From NCBI GenBank assembly GCA_019187225.1, contig JABAQQ010000023.1, forward strand, positions 124,001-188,000: a stretch of DNA of 64,000 bases. Reading direction: 5' to 3'. The notes beneath the pieces were generated by a model, which saw only the letters and a program-made list of their open reading frames with translations, made no database searches and was not told the DNA's origin. This document shows, one piece after another, positions 37,460 to 47,305 of this stretch (position 1 is its first letter; each line of letters begins with the position of its first letter). The position numbers and the translations under genes are program-made. Origin of the DNA: Saprospiraceae bacterium (lineage in GTDB: Bacteria; Bacteroidota; Bacteroidia; Chitinophagales; Saprospiraceae).

Positions 37460-39832
37460 ATGAAATATTTTTATTTCCCCCATGCGGTTCTCACAGCAAG
37501 CGTACTGTTTGCCTTAAATTCACCGTATTCGCAAGCGCAGAGTCTGCCCGACGCGATGTATTTTTCCGATGAAGATCACATCCTCTACACCAACGGACGG
37601 GAATCCGGAGGACTGTATGACGAAAGCCAGATCCGCACCTTTCATCTCTGGTTTTCACAACCCGATTACTGGCAGCAGTTGAAAAACAATTACCAAACCA
37701 AGACCGATCTGCCTGCACTGCTGGTAGTGGACGGCGACACTTTTCCCGATGTGGGTGTGCGTTTCAAAGGCCAGACCTCGTATATGATGACCCAGACTTC
37801 CGATAAGAAATCGTTCAACATATCGCTGGACTACTCCGATCCCAATCAGGATCTGGAAGGGTATCAAACCCTGAATCTCAACAACGCCTTCGAAGATGCT
37901 TCTTTCATGCGCGAAGTATCTTATCTCCACCAGATCCGGCGCCACATCCCAGCCGCCAAATCGGCCTATGTCCGTTTGTTTATCAACGGGCAGAGCTGGG
38001 GTATTTATCCGAACGTGCAGCAACTCAACGGCGACTATATCGAGGAGTGGTTTTTCAGCAACGACGGTACGCGCTGGCGCGCCGACCGGCCAGACGGCGC
38101 TTTCGGAGGCGGCCCCGGCGGTCCGGGCGGCGGCTGGGGCGACGGCACAGCGGCGCTCAACTATCTCGGCCCCGATACTACTGAATACCAGGAGTATTAT
38201 ACTCTGAAATCGGCCAACAAACCGAATCCCTGGGATGATCTCGTACGCGTCTGCGACGTGCTCAACAATACGCCGCTCGACAGCCTCGAAGCGGCCATCC
38301 GGTCAGTGCTCGACCTCGACCGCACACTGTGGTTCCTGGCGAGCGAGATCGCTTTTTCCGACGATGACAGCTACGTTTTCAAAGGAAAAATGGACTATTA
38401 CCTTTATTGGGACCCCGAAACGGGACGCATCACGCCGCTCGAGTTTGACGGCAACAGTGTGATGAAAAACAATGCCGTGAACTGGGGGCCATTTTACAAC
38501 GCCAATAAAGTCAATTACCCCCTGCTCAACCGTCTGTTGGCTGTACCGTCTATCCGGCAGCGTTATCTGGCGCATTTCCGCACCCTGATCAGCGAAGAGA
38601 TGAACACCGCGGATTTCAATGCGCTGATTGACCAGTACGACGCTCTTATCAACGCAGAGGTGCAGGCAGACCCGAAGAAACTATATTCGTATAATCAGTA
38701 CAACACAGAGAAACAAGCGCTTAAAAACTTCGTGCAAAACCACCGGAACACGCTTTTGAACAATCCGGAAATGAACGCCACCGGCCCCGTGATCGCGAAT
38801 GCGACACTGCAAAGCAATGGCGGCGCCTGGGTGAATCCGCTTGCAGGAGAAAGTGTAACCGTAACTGCCACAGCGACTTCTGCGGATGGTATTGCAGCCG
38901 TCTCCTTGTATTACAGTCCGGCGTTGTACGGCAATTTCAGCAAAACCGAGATGTTCGACGACGGCCAGCACAGCGATGGCGCAAGCGGCGATGGCATCTT
39001 CGGCGCCTCGATACCGGGTTTCGACGCAGCCACTTATGTACGCTTTTATGTGGAAGCGATCGCGAACAACACGCCGGGCACGCGATCCTATCTGCCCGCC
39101 GGCGCAGAACACGATGTGTTTATGTACCAGGTGGAAGCGGGCTGGGCCAACAACGTACCGGTGGTCATCAATGAAATCCTCGCTTCCAACCAAAATGCCG
39201 AAACCGATGAGGAGGGAGAGCACGAAGATTGGATCGAGTTGTACAATACGAGCAATCTGAGTTTCGACCTCAGTGGATTTTATATTACAGACAATCCTTC
39301 CAATCTCGACAAATGGGATTTCCCGGCAGGTACGGTCATTCCTCCTTACGGATACCTGATCCTTTGGGCAGATGAAGACAGCAGCCAGGGGCCGCTGCAC
39401 TGCAATTTTAAACTTTCCGCCGCCGGTGAATTCCTGGCACTGCTGGATCCGACCCTGAACTTCGTGGATACAGTCAATTTTCAACAACAAATAACAGACA
39501 TGGGTTATGCCCGCGTCCCCAACGGTACCGGCCCCTTCGTCATTCAAAACCGGACATTTGCGGCCAGCAATTCCGTGACGCCAACCTCTGAGCCCGGCAA
39601 TGCTTTTCAGGTCTGGGTTTATCCGACCATTGCGCGGGATTGGCTGAGCATCAAACTTCCGGAGACAAACGCCGGCCTGTTGACGGTATTCGATGTACTG
39701 GGAAATCCGGTATTGGAAATGCCGCTTTCAGCATCCAACCGGTTGAGCGTTTCCGGTTTGCCTTCCGGTATATACCTGGCAAGCATACGCTCCGGTGGCA
39801 GAACCGTAACAAAGAAGTTTATTATCAGATAA
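37460..39832 (+). CDS. Secreted CotH-kinase family protein with lamin-tail and T9SS type A domains
   Basis: 790 residues. The ATG at 37460 starts a signal peptide (MKYFYFPHAVLTASVLFALNS). Residues ~75-400 are a CotH-like kinase domain (VGVRFKGQTSYM, LNLNNAFEDASFMREVSYLHQI, YVRLFINGQSWGIYPNVQQ, PLEFDGNSVMKNN). A beta-sandwich spans ~440-550. A lamin-tail domain covers ~565-690 (VVINEILASNQNAETDEEGEHEDWIELYN). The T9SS type A domain is at the end (VWVYPTIARDWLSIKL, PSGIYLASIRSGG). CotH in Bacillus spores phosphorylates coat proteins. An exported kinase-like role here is inferred only. Confidence 0.9.
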   Translation: MKYFYFPHAVLTASVLFALNSPYSQAQSLPDAMYFSDEDHILYTNGRESGGLYDESQIRTFHLWFSQPDYWQQLKNNYQTKTDLPALLVVDGDTFPDVGVRFKGQTSYMMTQTSDKKSFNISLDYSDPNQDLEGYQTLNLNNAFEDASFMREVSYLHQIRRHIPAAKSAYVRLFINGQSWGIYPNVQQLNGDYIEEWFFSNDGTRWRADRPDGAFGGGPGGPGGGWGDGTAALNYLGPDTTEYQEYYTLKSANKPNPWDDLVRVCDVLNNTPLDSLEAAIRSVLDLDRTLWFLASEIAFSDDDSYVFKGKMDYYLYWDPETGRITPLEFDGNSVMKNNAVNWGPFYNANKVNYPLLNRLLAVPSIRQRYLAHFRTLISEEMNTADFNALIDQYDALINAEVQADPKKLYSYNQYNTEKQALKNFVQNHRNTLLNNPEMNATGPVIANATLQSNGGAWVNPLAGESVTVTATATSADGIAAVSLYYSPALYGNFSKTEMFDDGQHSDGASGDGIFGASIPGFDAATYVRFYVEAIANNTPGTRSYLPAGAEHDVFMYQVEAGWANNVPVVINEILASNQNAETDEEGEHEDWIELYNTSNLSFDLSGFYITDNPSNLDKWDFPAGTVIPPYGYLILWADEDSSQGPLHCNFKLSAAGEFLALLDPTLNFVDTVNFQQQITDMGYARVPNGTGPFVIQNRTFAASNSVTPTSEPGNAFQVWVYPTIARDWLSIKLPETNAGLLTVFDVLGNPVLEMPLSASNRLSVSGLPSGIYLASIRSGGRTVTKKFIIR

Positions 39833-39881
39833 GGCTTCATTCTTCCCCCTACCCCGCTGACCGCCAACTTTTTCCTGAGTC

Positions 39882-39920
39882 GCCTCCTGCTTCGTTGTCA
39901 GCAGGAGGCTTTTTCTTTTT
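39882..39920 (+). terminator. Terminator after the CotH gene
   Basis: GCCTCCTGCT (39882-39891) and its exact complement AGCAGGAGGC (39900-39909), an eight-base loop, then TTTTTCTTTTT. Confidence 0.9.
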
Positions 39921-39969
39921 GAAAAATATCCTTTCCCGGATGGCGTTTGAACCTCATAATCATCTCCTT

Positions 39970-40842
39970 ATGCAAAAACTTCTTCTTGGTGTCGGACTTG
40001 TTCTCTTTTCTTATGCCCTGGCGGGCCAAAAAAACTCCCGTACTAAAAATGCCACTTCCACTTATGAATTGGCCGAAGCATTGGATCAAAAACTCGTTTC
40101 CATCGAATTAAAAGGCACAGGCGGCCATTTGGGTCCGAGCCTTAAAATCGTATGTAAAAATTTAAAGGGAAAATTTCTGCGCCTGCGCGTCCCGCAAGGG
40201 CAGTTCATGGAGCCTTCGGATTCTACCTTCCAGACCCTCGTAATTGCTGAAACCCAAACCCTGGCAGTTAATACAAAAACGCCGGTAGAAGTGATCCTCA
40301 AGACTTTTTGCGCACAGGCGGGCGACCGCTCGCCCTCCGTGGGTTCAGTGTTCGCAGTGGGTGCGCTGGCACCCGAACATCTGCGCAACTTATTGAAATT
40401 CATCGCAGAAAAAGGGAAAACGGACACCCCCGCAGCCCAGAACGCCGTTTGGTGCATTACAGGCGGTGGCTCGCTGGCAGATATTGGCGATGCGGAACTG
40501 ACCAAATTCACGGCTGAATTGATGGGAAAACCCATACCTGGTTACAAGATCAAACGCCAGGCAGTGCGGATCATTCCCGGTGAACGGGCTCGCTACGGCA
40601 AAGCCCTGATCGTAGAAGGCAATTACCAGTATTTCCTCGAAAAAGACGAAAAACTGGTGATGAACCTGCTCGATACCAACAGGAACCTGATCAAACAAAT
40701 TTCCAAAGATGAACTCATGAAAGCCGGCGAACACCGAAGCAGTTTCCACCTGGAAGTGTGGAACCTACCCTCCGGCAGATACATCGTCCGCATTCAGACG
40801 AAAGACGGACGAATTATCAAGGACATCGAGGTAGAGTTTTAA
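39970..40842 (+). CDS. Exported protein, GldM-like beta-domain pattern, uncharacterised
   Basis: 290 residues from the ATG at 39970, giving a signal peptide (MQKLLLGVGLVLFSYALAGQ). The frame is open for 110 codons upstream but that runs through the terminator and the CotH gene. The mature protein has a beta-rich first domain (LVSIELKGTGGHLGPSLKIVCKNLKGKFLRLRVPQG), a helical middle (LAPEHLRNLLKFIAEKG, AQNAVWCITGGGSLADIG) and a C-terminal T9SS-like or Ig-like strand set (LEVWNLPSGRYIVRIQTKDGRIIKDIEVEF). The last 80 residues resemble a sorting domain but lack a clear type A motif. No family is recognised with confidence. Confidence 0.65.
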   Translation: MQKLLLGVGLVLFSYALAGQKNSRTKNATSTYELAEALDQKLVSIELKGTGGHLGPSLKIVCKNLKGKFLRLRVPQGQFMEPSDSTFQTLVIAETQTLAVNTKTPVEVILKTFCAQAGDRSPSVGSVFAVGALAPEHLRNLLKFIAEKGKTDTPAAQNAVWCITGGGSLADIGDAELTKFTAELMGKPIPGYKIKRQAVRIIPGERARYGKALIVEGNYQYFLEKDEKLVMNLLDTNRNLIKQISKDELMKAGEHRSSFHLEVWNLPSGRYIVRIQTKDGRIIKDIEVEF

Positions 40843-41407
40843 AGAATAAAAAAAGGTCAGCCCTGGGGGACTGACCCGCTCCAATGAGGAGAATGCACAT
40901 GGGATTATAACGGGAAGGTTGCCAATGAAAGGGGATTAAATGAAAAGGGGTGGAATCAAATGAGTGGTTGCTTTACAGGGATAAAAGTAGGTGACTCCTT
41001 ACTTCCGGACAACTGCATGCCGCTAAAAATGTGCCACATTGTCGCTTATTTGGCATTGTTCAATCCGTTCATTTTTTTGAGATTTTGTCGCCCAGACGCA
41101 ATTTCTATAATTTTCACGGCTTGGTAAGTGCGTTTTATTATTCACAAATTAATGATTCTTGATTTATAAAACAGCAGTGCGATTTTTCTCTATTTTTGCT
41201 CATAAGGTTCATATTTTTGTATTTTTCCTTTAAATACAGTTGCAATACGCCGGTCAGGATTACCCCCTCCATTTCACTTTTCCACTTTGTTTTGTTTGCT
41301 TTTTTTCACAACCGGCAAAATTTGTCATTGGCAGACAGCCTTTGTTATAATCATTTTTGCCTCATCAAATTTTGCTTTTCATTTACAAACAAACATTGAA
41401 ACAGCCT

Positions 41408-41470
41408 ATGGCCAAACCTGTTACAATTAAGATCAAGAACGGAACGGTCCGTATTTCCGGCAATCGCTGA
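41408..41470 (+). CDS. Possible 20-residue micro-ORF
   Basis: ATG to TGA encoding 20 residues (begins MAKPVTIKIKNG, ends RISGNR): basic, with alternating hydrophobic beta-like spacing. It sits alone between AT-rich sequence and a strong terminator about 95 bases downstream. It may be a real microprotein, a leader peptide or chance. There is no ribosome-binding evidence, as is normal for this phylum. Confidence 0.3.
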   Translation: MAKPVTIKIKNGTVRISGNR

Positions 41471-41564
41471 CGCCGTTCGTTTTACCTCCCCCTACAACAG
41501 GTGAAAAATTATCGAAAAGCAACCCCGATTTGAAAATGTTCATGGGAATATAATTGCCTACAGG

Positions 41565-41593
41565 GCCCCGTCGCACGAGATGGGGCTTTTTTT
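41565..41593 (+). terminator. Intrinsic terminator ending an orphan transcript
   Basis: GCCCCGTC (41565-41572) pairs with GATGGGGC (41579-41586), including one G-U pair, followed by seven T. It lies upstream of the TonB-like gene and no normal-sized gene precedes it on this strand within 700 bases. Confidence 0.85.
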
Positions 41594-41629
41594 GTCTTCA
41601 TACTGTACCTTCGCGGCCAATTTTGTGCT

Positions 41630-42736
41630 ATGCGAAACTTTCAGATCACTTTAACCGCCGTTTTTTTCTTTTTTGTTCCGGCTTTTCTTGCCGCTCAGAC
41701 TTCCCCATCCGACACAACGGTCTATGACGTGGCCGAACGAATGCCCTATCCCCTTCTGAAAAGTTGCAACCCTGCCCAACACCCCGGCTGGACGGACGAC
41801 AGCATCCGGCGTTGCGCAGAAGTCCAGCTGCTGACTTTGCTCAGTCAAAACATTCGATACCCCGAGCCCGCGCGTGAGCAAAATGTTCAGGGTACAGTAG
41901 TAGTGTCCTTTGTGGTAGAACCCAACGGCCGGATGACCTATTTCAAATTGTTGAAAGACATCGGACACGGATGCGGCGAAGAAGCCATGCGCGTCCTGAA
42001 GGCATTGGATACCATCGGCCTGCGCTGGCAACCGGCACAACGCGAAGGCAACCCCGTGCGGATGCGTCAGTCCGTACCCCTGCGCTTCAGATTGCAGGAA
42101 GCGCTGCCCTATTACATCACTTCAGAAAACGATACGATCTATTCCTTATACGACGCTGACCCGGTTTTTCAGGGCGGCATGGATTCGCTGGTCAATTTCG
42201 TTTACAACCGCCTGCAATACCCCGCCGCATATACCGACAGTTGCAAAACTGGCGTCGTCGAAATGTCGCTTTTTATATACGACGACGGTAGTGTCGAGGT
42301 AGAAAACCAGATAGATTTTTTGAACTTAGGCCCTGATTTTCAATGGGAAGCGCTGCGACTCGCCAACCGCACCAACGAGCTATGGACGCCCGCTCAATAC
42401 CAGGGCAAACCCGTGACTACCACCCTGCCCCTTCGGGTATTGTTCAAATCGCCAAAACAGCAATGCGCTGCCGTCAACGAGCGCTTCGACCGCGCTATAC
42501 TGCTCGCCGACGAAGGAGCATCTTTGCTCGAACAACAAAAAACGGAAGACGCCATCCGGAAATGGACGGAAGCGCTCGCACTTTTCCCCAACAATACGGA
42601 ATGGCTCTACTACCGCGGCACAGCGCTGCTCAACTCGAACCGCCGCGAAGATGCCTGTAAAGACTACAACCAGATCAAGCAGATCCTCGGCATCACGTGG
42701 TTCGAGGGAGTTCGGAAAGTGATCTGCGGTTGGTAA
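41630..42736 (+). CDS. TonB C-terminal domain protein with TPR tail
   Basis: 368 residues with a signal peptide (MRNFQITLTAVFFFFVPAFLAAQ). Two TonB_C-type domains follow: QNIRYPEPAREQNVQGTVVVSFVVEPNGRM (~75-155) and NRLQYPAAYTDSCKTGVVEMSLFIYDDGSV (~190-275). The C-terminal ~80 residues form TPR-like helices (RAILLADEGASLLEQQKTEDAIRKW). A proline-rich TonB linker and inner-membrane anchor are lacking, so it is more likely a periplasmic TonB-like protein than a classical energy transducer. Confidence 0.82.
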   Translation: MRNFQITLTAVFFFFVPAFLAAQTSPSDTTVYDVAERMPYPLLKSCNPAQHPGWTDDSIRRCAEVQLLTLLSQNIRYPEPAREQNVQGTVVVSFVVEPNGRMTYFKLLKDIGHGCGEEAMRVLKALDTIGLRWQPAQREGNPVRMRQSVPLRFRLQEALPYYITSENDTIYSLYDADPVFQGGMDSLVNFVYNRLQYPAAYTDSCKTGVVEMSLFIYDDGSVEVENQIDFLNLGPDFQWEALRLANRTNELWTPAQYQGKPVTTTLPLRVLFKSPKQQCAAVNERFDRAILLADEGASLLEQQKTEDAIRKWTEALALFPNNTEWLYYRGTALLNSNRREDACKDYNQIKQILGITWFEGVRKVICGW

Positions 42737-42762
42737 CAGCAATGCTCACAGGGACATAAGCC

Positions 42763-43428
42763 CTATGCGGACTCGTGTTCGCTTACGCTGCTTTCCGCAA
42801 CTTTGGGTTTGTTATCGTACTTCGGCGGCATGGTATCGAATACCTTGTCCCACAAGACGGACGACACACCGAAAGCCTTGTCGTCGTGCAGGTGGTGGTG
42901 CAGGTGGTGGTGCGTCCACAGGCCTTTCAGGAATTTGGGCGCTTTGAAACGGTGAATGGAATAGTGCATCATAGAATAAACGTAATATCCCATGAGAAAA
43001 CCCGCCGAGAAGAAGGGGCCTCTTTCCCAAAAAACAAGATAAAAAATACAGAAGAATACGAGGGAAAAGATCAGTTTCGGCGCGAAGGGCATGAGGGTGC
43101 GTTGCGCGTCATTGGGATATTCATGGTGCACACCGTGCAGGATATACGTCAGGCGTCCCGCGCCTTTGAAGGCTTTTTCGGAAAGATGGAACAAATAGCG
43201 GTGCAACAGGTATTCAAACAAGCTCCAGGAAAGCAGGCCGATGAAAAACCAAAGTATCACCCTGCCCGCGGTGAAGCCCGGTGCCAGGATCAAACCAACC
43301 CAGATGCAGATAATGGTGATCCCCACCGAGGTTATGGTGGATTCGAGGGCCGAAGACTTGGTCAGGGATTCGAGCATTGGATTGCTGAATAATTGCGCAG
43401 ACCCTTTCGTTTTGACCGTATGTTTCAT
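42763..43428 (-). CDS. Fatty acid hydroxylase / sterol desaturase superfamily protein
   Basis: 221-residue di-iron membrane oxygenase. Histidine boxes are HRYLFH, HGVHHEYP, HYSIH and HHHLHHHLHDDKAFGVSS. Four hydrophobic helices surround them. The order and the HHEYP box resemble fatty acid 2-hydroxylases, which in Bacteroidota may hydroxylate fatty acids of sphingolipids or ceramides; carotenoid hydroxylase is an alternative. The ATG at 43428 is used. The His-rich stretch is partly a run of CAC-rich codons and is encoded by a GTGGTGGTG-type repeat on the other strand. Confidence 0.88.
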   Translation of the reverse strand: MKHTVKTKGSAQLFSNPMLESLTKSSALESTITSVGITIICIWVGLILAPGFTAGRVILWFFIGLLSWSLFEYLLHRYLFHLSEKAFKGAGRLTYILHGVHHEYPNDAQRTLMPFAPKLIFSLVFFCIFYLVFWERGPFFSAGFLMGYYVYSMMHYSIHRFKAPKFLKGLWTHHHLHHHLHDDKAFGVSSVLWDKVFDTMPPKYDNKPKVAESSVSEHESA

Positions 43429-43583
43429 GATGTTGAATATTTTGTCCGGGATAAATCCTTTCAAGGCACAAAAGTCGCACTAACATTCGTCCTTTTTAAA
43501 ACGAATTTTGTCAACCGAAGCATAATTTTATTTTAAATGTAAAGTTTCTTTGCGCCTTGTTTCCACCTTTTCAAACACGCACG

Positions 43584-44066
43584 ATGACATCACGCCTTCC
43601 CCTCCTTCTCTTCTTTTTTGCCACGCCCGCCCTCACAAAAGCCCAATGCAGCGACCTTACCCTGAACACGCTCCAGGTATTGGCCAATACTGCTCCTGCC
43701 GCCAAGGAAAACAAGATACTCGATCTCGGCTTTGACCTCGATTCCGAGACGGGCGAAGGCGCCACCAATACCCGCCATTACCGCAAGTGCTGGCATACGA
43801 ACATAGACGGAAGTTCCGTTTTCAGACAAGTGATGCTTTGGCACACCAACGTGAACGACATCACTTTCCTGACCCTCGACGAGAACAGTTTCATCAAACT
43901 GAAAAATGAAATTGACGAACGGCACCACACCGGCGGTAACAAAGCCGTGGTCGTGGGTAAAAAATTCCGCTATTCGTTCAATACGCACAGCGTTTACGGG
44001 ATAAAATACTACGCCGTGACAGTGGCTTTGAAAAGCCAGAATTTTGGAGTGCCGGATAAAAACTAA
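43584..44066 (+). CDS. Exported protein, uncharacterised
   Basis: 160 residues from the ATG at 43584, with a signal peptide (LPLLLFFFATPALTKAQ). The mature part (CSDLTLNTLQVLANTA, KENKILDLGFDLDSETGEG, YRKCWHTNIDGSSVFRQVMLWHTNVNDITFLTL, FRYSFNTHSVYGIKYYAVTVAL) is mixed alpha/beta with two cysteines. No family is recognised. Confidence 0.65.
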   Translation: MTSRLPLLLFFFATPALTKAQCSDLTLNTLQVLANTAPAAKENKILDLGFDLDSETGEGATNTRHYRKCWHTNIDGSSVFRQVMLWHTNVNDITFLTLDENSFIKLKNEIDERHHTGGNKAVVVGKKFRYSFNTHSVYGIKYYAVTVALKSQNFGVPDKN

Positions 44067-44086
44067 ATCGCCTTCGCTCGTCTCCC

Positions 44087-47000
44087 TCAGCGCATCAACT
44101 GCAGGTAGCCACTCAACAATTCCGAACCGTCGCCCAGGTCAATCATGTAAAAGTAGGCGCCGTCAGGCAGGTCTTTGCCATTCCAGGTGCCGTCCCAGGC
44201 AATTTGATTGGAGTAGCCTTTTTGCTCGAATACGAGGTTGCCCCAGCGGTTGAATACGCGTACTTCGTTGGCCGGGAATTGTTCGATGCCTACGATATGC
44301 CAATAGTCGTTCTTGTTGTCTCCATTGGGTGAAATACCGGTATAAACCAGTACTTTATCGCATATCACGGTCACCCGTACCTGAGTTTGTGAAACCAAGC
44401 CGGCAATGTCTGTGATTTGATAGGAAAACGTATCTATGCCGCAAAACCCATTGTTCGGCGTATAAGTCACAATGCCGAGAAGATCGTCGTAATTCACGGT
44501 GCCATTGGGCGGGCTGCTCAACAAAGTCAGTTGCTGCAACCCGGAAGTATTGCCAACAATCCCCCGGATAATATCATTGGCGAGCAGGAGAATATCTACC
44601 GGCGTATCTTTCAGAGTCGTCACCGCGTCGGTCACGGCAAGCAGTGTGGAATCGGCGGGACTGCCCGAACAGGTAATCCGCACTTTAATGTCGTATTCGC
44701 AGGAGGTAACATTGTTCAGCAGATGCAGGACGTGGAATCCAGTGTCGAGTCGCAAGGCAACATTATCGCCGCAAAATGAATAACTGGAAAATGGCATCCC
44801 CTTGTCGGTGATTGTGAATTCGGCCAGGCCCTGGCTGCTGAGATTGGTGCAAAACAAGGTGTCGCCCGTGCATTGGATAATATTCCAGACAATTTCATCC
44901 TGAGCGTTCGGCACATAGTCATGCACCGGCGGGCAATCGGTACACAATACACGAACGAGCAGGGTGTCGAGGCAGCCGGTTTGTACCCTTCTGAATATCA
45001 AGGTATGCTGTCCGGCGCTGAAAGGCATCAGGGTGCCTCCGGATATGTCTTTCTGACCCGGTGTCGCCTCTATAAACTGGTTTTGTGCAGAGATGATCTC
45101 CATCATGCCGTAAACTTTATTGATATCGCCTCCGACAAACACCGAGTCATTTTCAAGCGACCAACCGGGCACAGGGTCGTATTGGTTGAGCAGTCCCAGC
45201 AGATCATAGCGGTCCACGAAAAAGCCGGAAAAAACCTGGCCGTTCACCGTCCATTCGCTCAATTGATATGGTCCTCCGTTGAGGATCACAGAATAAGCGA
45301 CCGCCGGTTTCTGGTCGCATCCTGAAAGCGGTCCGCCTGCATAAGGCTGACCGTTGTCGAGGATGGAATAATCCAGTATCTGGGCGAAAGGAATGGGCAC
45401 ACAGGCTACGGCGCCTGCGTCGCAGTCCGATGTGGCGAGCGTCAAGCTATCGGGCAAACCGATGCCGTCGAGACAATCATTGGGGGACAATACCGTTGGG
45501 AAATAACAGATGACGCGGCACTGGCGCAAGACTGTATCGCATATCCCGACGCCGATCTCATCTACGTTGTAGCCCGTTGGGCCATAAGATTCAAATGTGA
45601 CGCAGGCCGATACCGGATGGATTGAGTAGGTGCCGAACGCATCGCTTGCGCCATTCAATCCCTGCCCGTCGAGCAGACGGATCACACGGTTGCTGAAATT
45701 GGGAGGAACGAATCCGCACGCGGTGCCGGAATTGCCCGCCTGCACGGCAAAATAGATCGAATCTTTTTCCGGCGGTACGGTGGTGATGTTGACCACGATA
45801 CATACCGTATCGCTCAAGCCCGGAATAGCGGATTGTATCGCTACACAAATGGGGTCAACGTTGAATTTCGCCACTGGCCCGGCCTGATATTCCGCACAGC
45901 CTCCGGCATCCAGCGACCAATTGCCGAAAATTTCACTCTGACTGACGATTGAATATGAGAGCGTTGTCGCATCCACACCCGCCGGTGGCGCCAGGCACAA
46001 CGAACCGGCGCTGTTGGCCGCTACGATGAGGATCAAAGTATCGGGAATATTGCAATAGGCCGGTACCAGCACGGCGCCCACCGGGTAAGCGCAGAACAGA
46101 CTGTCATACACCGTAGCGCTGTAAAAACCGGGCGCGAGGTTGAGCCGGTTGCGGGGATTATCAAAACCCGGCAGGTCGTCCCAGTCAACGATATAGCGAC
46201 CATTACCTCCCGATAGTTGAAGTTGAATTTGTCCTCCCGCTTCACAGGAAACCGCCTGTACGGTGGTCGAAGCGGAAAACACAGGTGGTTCGACGATAGC
46301 GAAAGTATCCACCGGCAACAGGCAGCTATCGGCATCCGCAATCTGGAGATAATAGGTTCCGGCGCTCAGCGCGCCCGGCGATTGCGGATTGCCGTTCTGA
46401 TCCCACAAAGCAAAGGTGTAAGGTTGTTTGAAATTGGAGCCGGGGATCACCTCGAACTCCACGTTGCCGTTTCCCTGACCGGTGCACTTGATGTTGTATG
46501 GCGTGACGATCACTTCACCCAAAAGCGGCGCATCGGTCATGGTTGCCGTCAGCGTATCGAGGCAGCCGGTAATGTTGTCGGCGATAAAAAAGATATAGTT
46601 GCCGGGAGCAAGGCCGGTCGCGATCGAACTGTTGCCAAAACTATAACTGTATTGACCCGAGCCGCCGGTTACCGTTACCTCTCCACTGCCAGTAGGTAAG
46701 CCGCATTTGGCTGGTTCGATGATCTGAAATGAAGATTGCAGGACGTTGGCGTTGGGCACGCACACTTTCTGTACCGAATAACAGCCATTCCCGGGATTGG
46801 TCGCCGTCACATAGTAACATCCGCCCGCCAGACCGGTATTGGTCGAGCCTGTTTCACCGTTGCTCCAGGTATAGTTGAATCCACCGGGCGACATGACAAC
46901 GGTTCCATTGGAGGCCAGGCAATTAGCAGGGGTGATTTCCGAAACCTGAGCGTTGGGGCCGTCCGAATTATTGACAATAACAGTCGTATCCAGCGTGCAA

Positions 47001-47305
47001 CCCGGCTCATTGTTGCGCACGATGTGAATGGAGTAAGTACCCGCCACCAGTCCGGAAGCCACATTATTATTGGAAACATTCGGTTGCCAGGAATAGGTAT
47101 AGCCGGAATTACCCCCAGCCAGGCTCAGTAAAATGACGCCGGAAGCGTTGCCGCAAGTCGCATTGGTGATGATGATCGAATTGATGACAATTGGGTTATC
47201 GCATTGGTTGGGTACAATGTCTGCGGCATAACACGCCGAGGCGGTCGGGATACATGAAAAAATGGCGACAAAGCCGGCAATCAGAATGGAGAATCGAACG
47301 GTCAT
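44087..47305 (-). CDS. Large gliding-motility-associated adhesin with T9SS type B domain
   Basis: 1072 residues with a signal peptide (TVRFSILIAGFVAIFSCIPTASA). The N-terminal ~400 residues hold SprB-like repeats (ATCGNASGVILLSLAGGNSGYTYSW, then SNGETGSTNTGLAGGCYYV, GLAPGNYIFFIAD and LAPGFYSATVYD). The middle is rich in Cys pairs (VCIVVNITTVPPEKDSIYF). A cadherin-like/Ig domain (DILLLANDIIRG, NGTVNYDDLLGIVTYTPNNGF) precedes the end. The gliding-motility-associated C-terminal domain (TGISPNGDNKNDYWHI, VFNRWGNLVFEQKGY, DGAYFYMIDLGDG) is a T9SS type B sorting signal. Likely a cell-surface adhesin moved or displayed by the gliding machinery. Confidence 0.93.
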   Translation of the reverse strand: MTVRFSILIAGFVAIFSCIPTASACYAADIVPNQCDNPIVINSIIITNATCGNASGVILLSLAGGNSGYTYSWQPNVSNNNVASGLVAGTYSIHIVRNNEPGCTLDTTVIVNNSDGPNAQVSEITPANCLASNGTVVMSPGGFNYTWSNGETGSTNTGLAGGCYYVTATNPGNGCYSVQKVCVPNANVLQSSFQIIEPAKCGLPTGSGEVTVTGGSGQYSYSFGNSSIATGLAPGNYIFFIADNITGCLDTLTATMTDAPLLGEVIVTPYNIKCTGQGNGNVEFEVIPGSNFKQPYTFALWDQNGNPQSPGALSAGTYYLQIADADSCLLPVDTFAIVEPPVFSASTTVQAVSCEAGGQIQLQLSGGNGRYIVDWDDLPGFDNPRNRLNLAPGFYSATVYDSLFCAYPVGAVLVPAYCNIPDTLILIVAANSAGSLCLAPPAGVDATTLSYSIVSQSEIFGNWSLDAGGCAEYQAGPVAKFNVDPICVAIQSAIPGLSDTVCIVVNITTVPPEKDSIYFAVQAGNSGTACGFVPPNFSNRVIRLLDGQGLNGASDAFGTYSIHPVSACVTFESYGPTGYNVDEIGVGICDTVLRQCRVICYFPTVLSPNDCLDGIGLPDSLTLATSDCDAGAVACVPIPFAQILDYSILDNGQPYAGGPLSGCDQKPAVAYSVILNGGPYQLSEWTVNGQVFSGFFVDRYDLLGLLNQYDPVPGWSLENDSVFVGGDINKVYGMMEIISAQNQFIEATPGQKDISGGTLMPFSAGQHTLIFRRVQTGCLDTLLVRVLCTDCPPVHDYVPNAQDEIVWNIIQCTGDTLFCTNLSSQGLAEFTITDKGMPFSSYSFCGDNVALRLDTGFHVLHLLNNVTSCEYDIKVRITCSGSPADSTLLAVTDAVTTLKDTPVDILLLANDIIRGIVGNTSGLQQLTLLSSPPNGTVNYDDLLGIVTYTPNNGFCGIDTFSYQITDIAGLVSQTQVRVTVICDKVLVYTGISPNGDNKNDYWHIVGIEQFPANEVRVFNRWGNLVFEQKGYSNQIAWDGTWNGKDLPDGAYFYMIDLGDGSELLSGYLQLMR

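Larger units (their letters stand above)
40843..41629. other. 787-base gap with a micro-ORF and a terminator
   Basis: AT-rich, with no gene of normal size. It has two TATTTTTG promoter-like elements (41191-41198 and 41212-41219) without well-spaced -33 boxes, a 20-codon ORF at 41408-41470 and a strong intrinsic terminator at 41565-41593. A weak hairpin (GGTCAG/CTGACC) lies at 40857-40878. The layout suggests a short independent transcript. Confidence 0.5.

Noticed and set aside
39640-39969. 110-codon upstream extension of the exported protein at 39970
   Set aside because: It runs through the 3' end of the CotH gene and a strong terminator; the signal peptide starts at 39970.
40857-40878. Hairpin after the exported protein gene taken as a terminator
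   Set aside because: The stem is short and the plus-strand side is not followed by a T-run, so it is mentioned only in the gap description.
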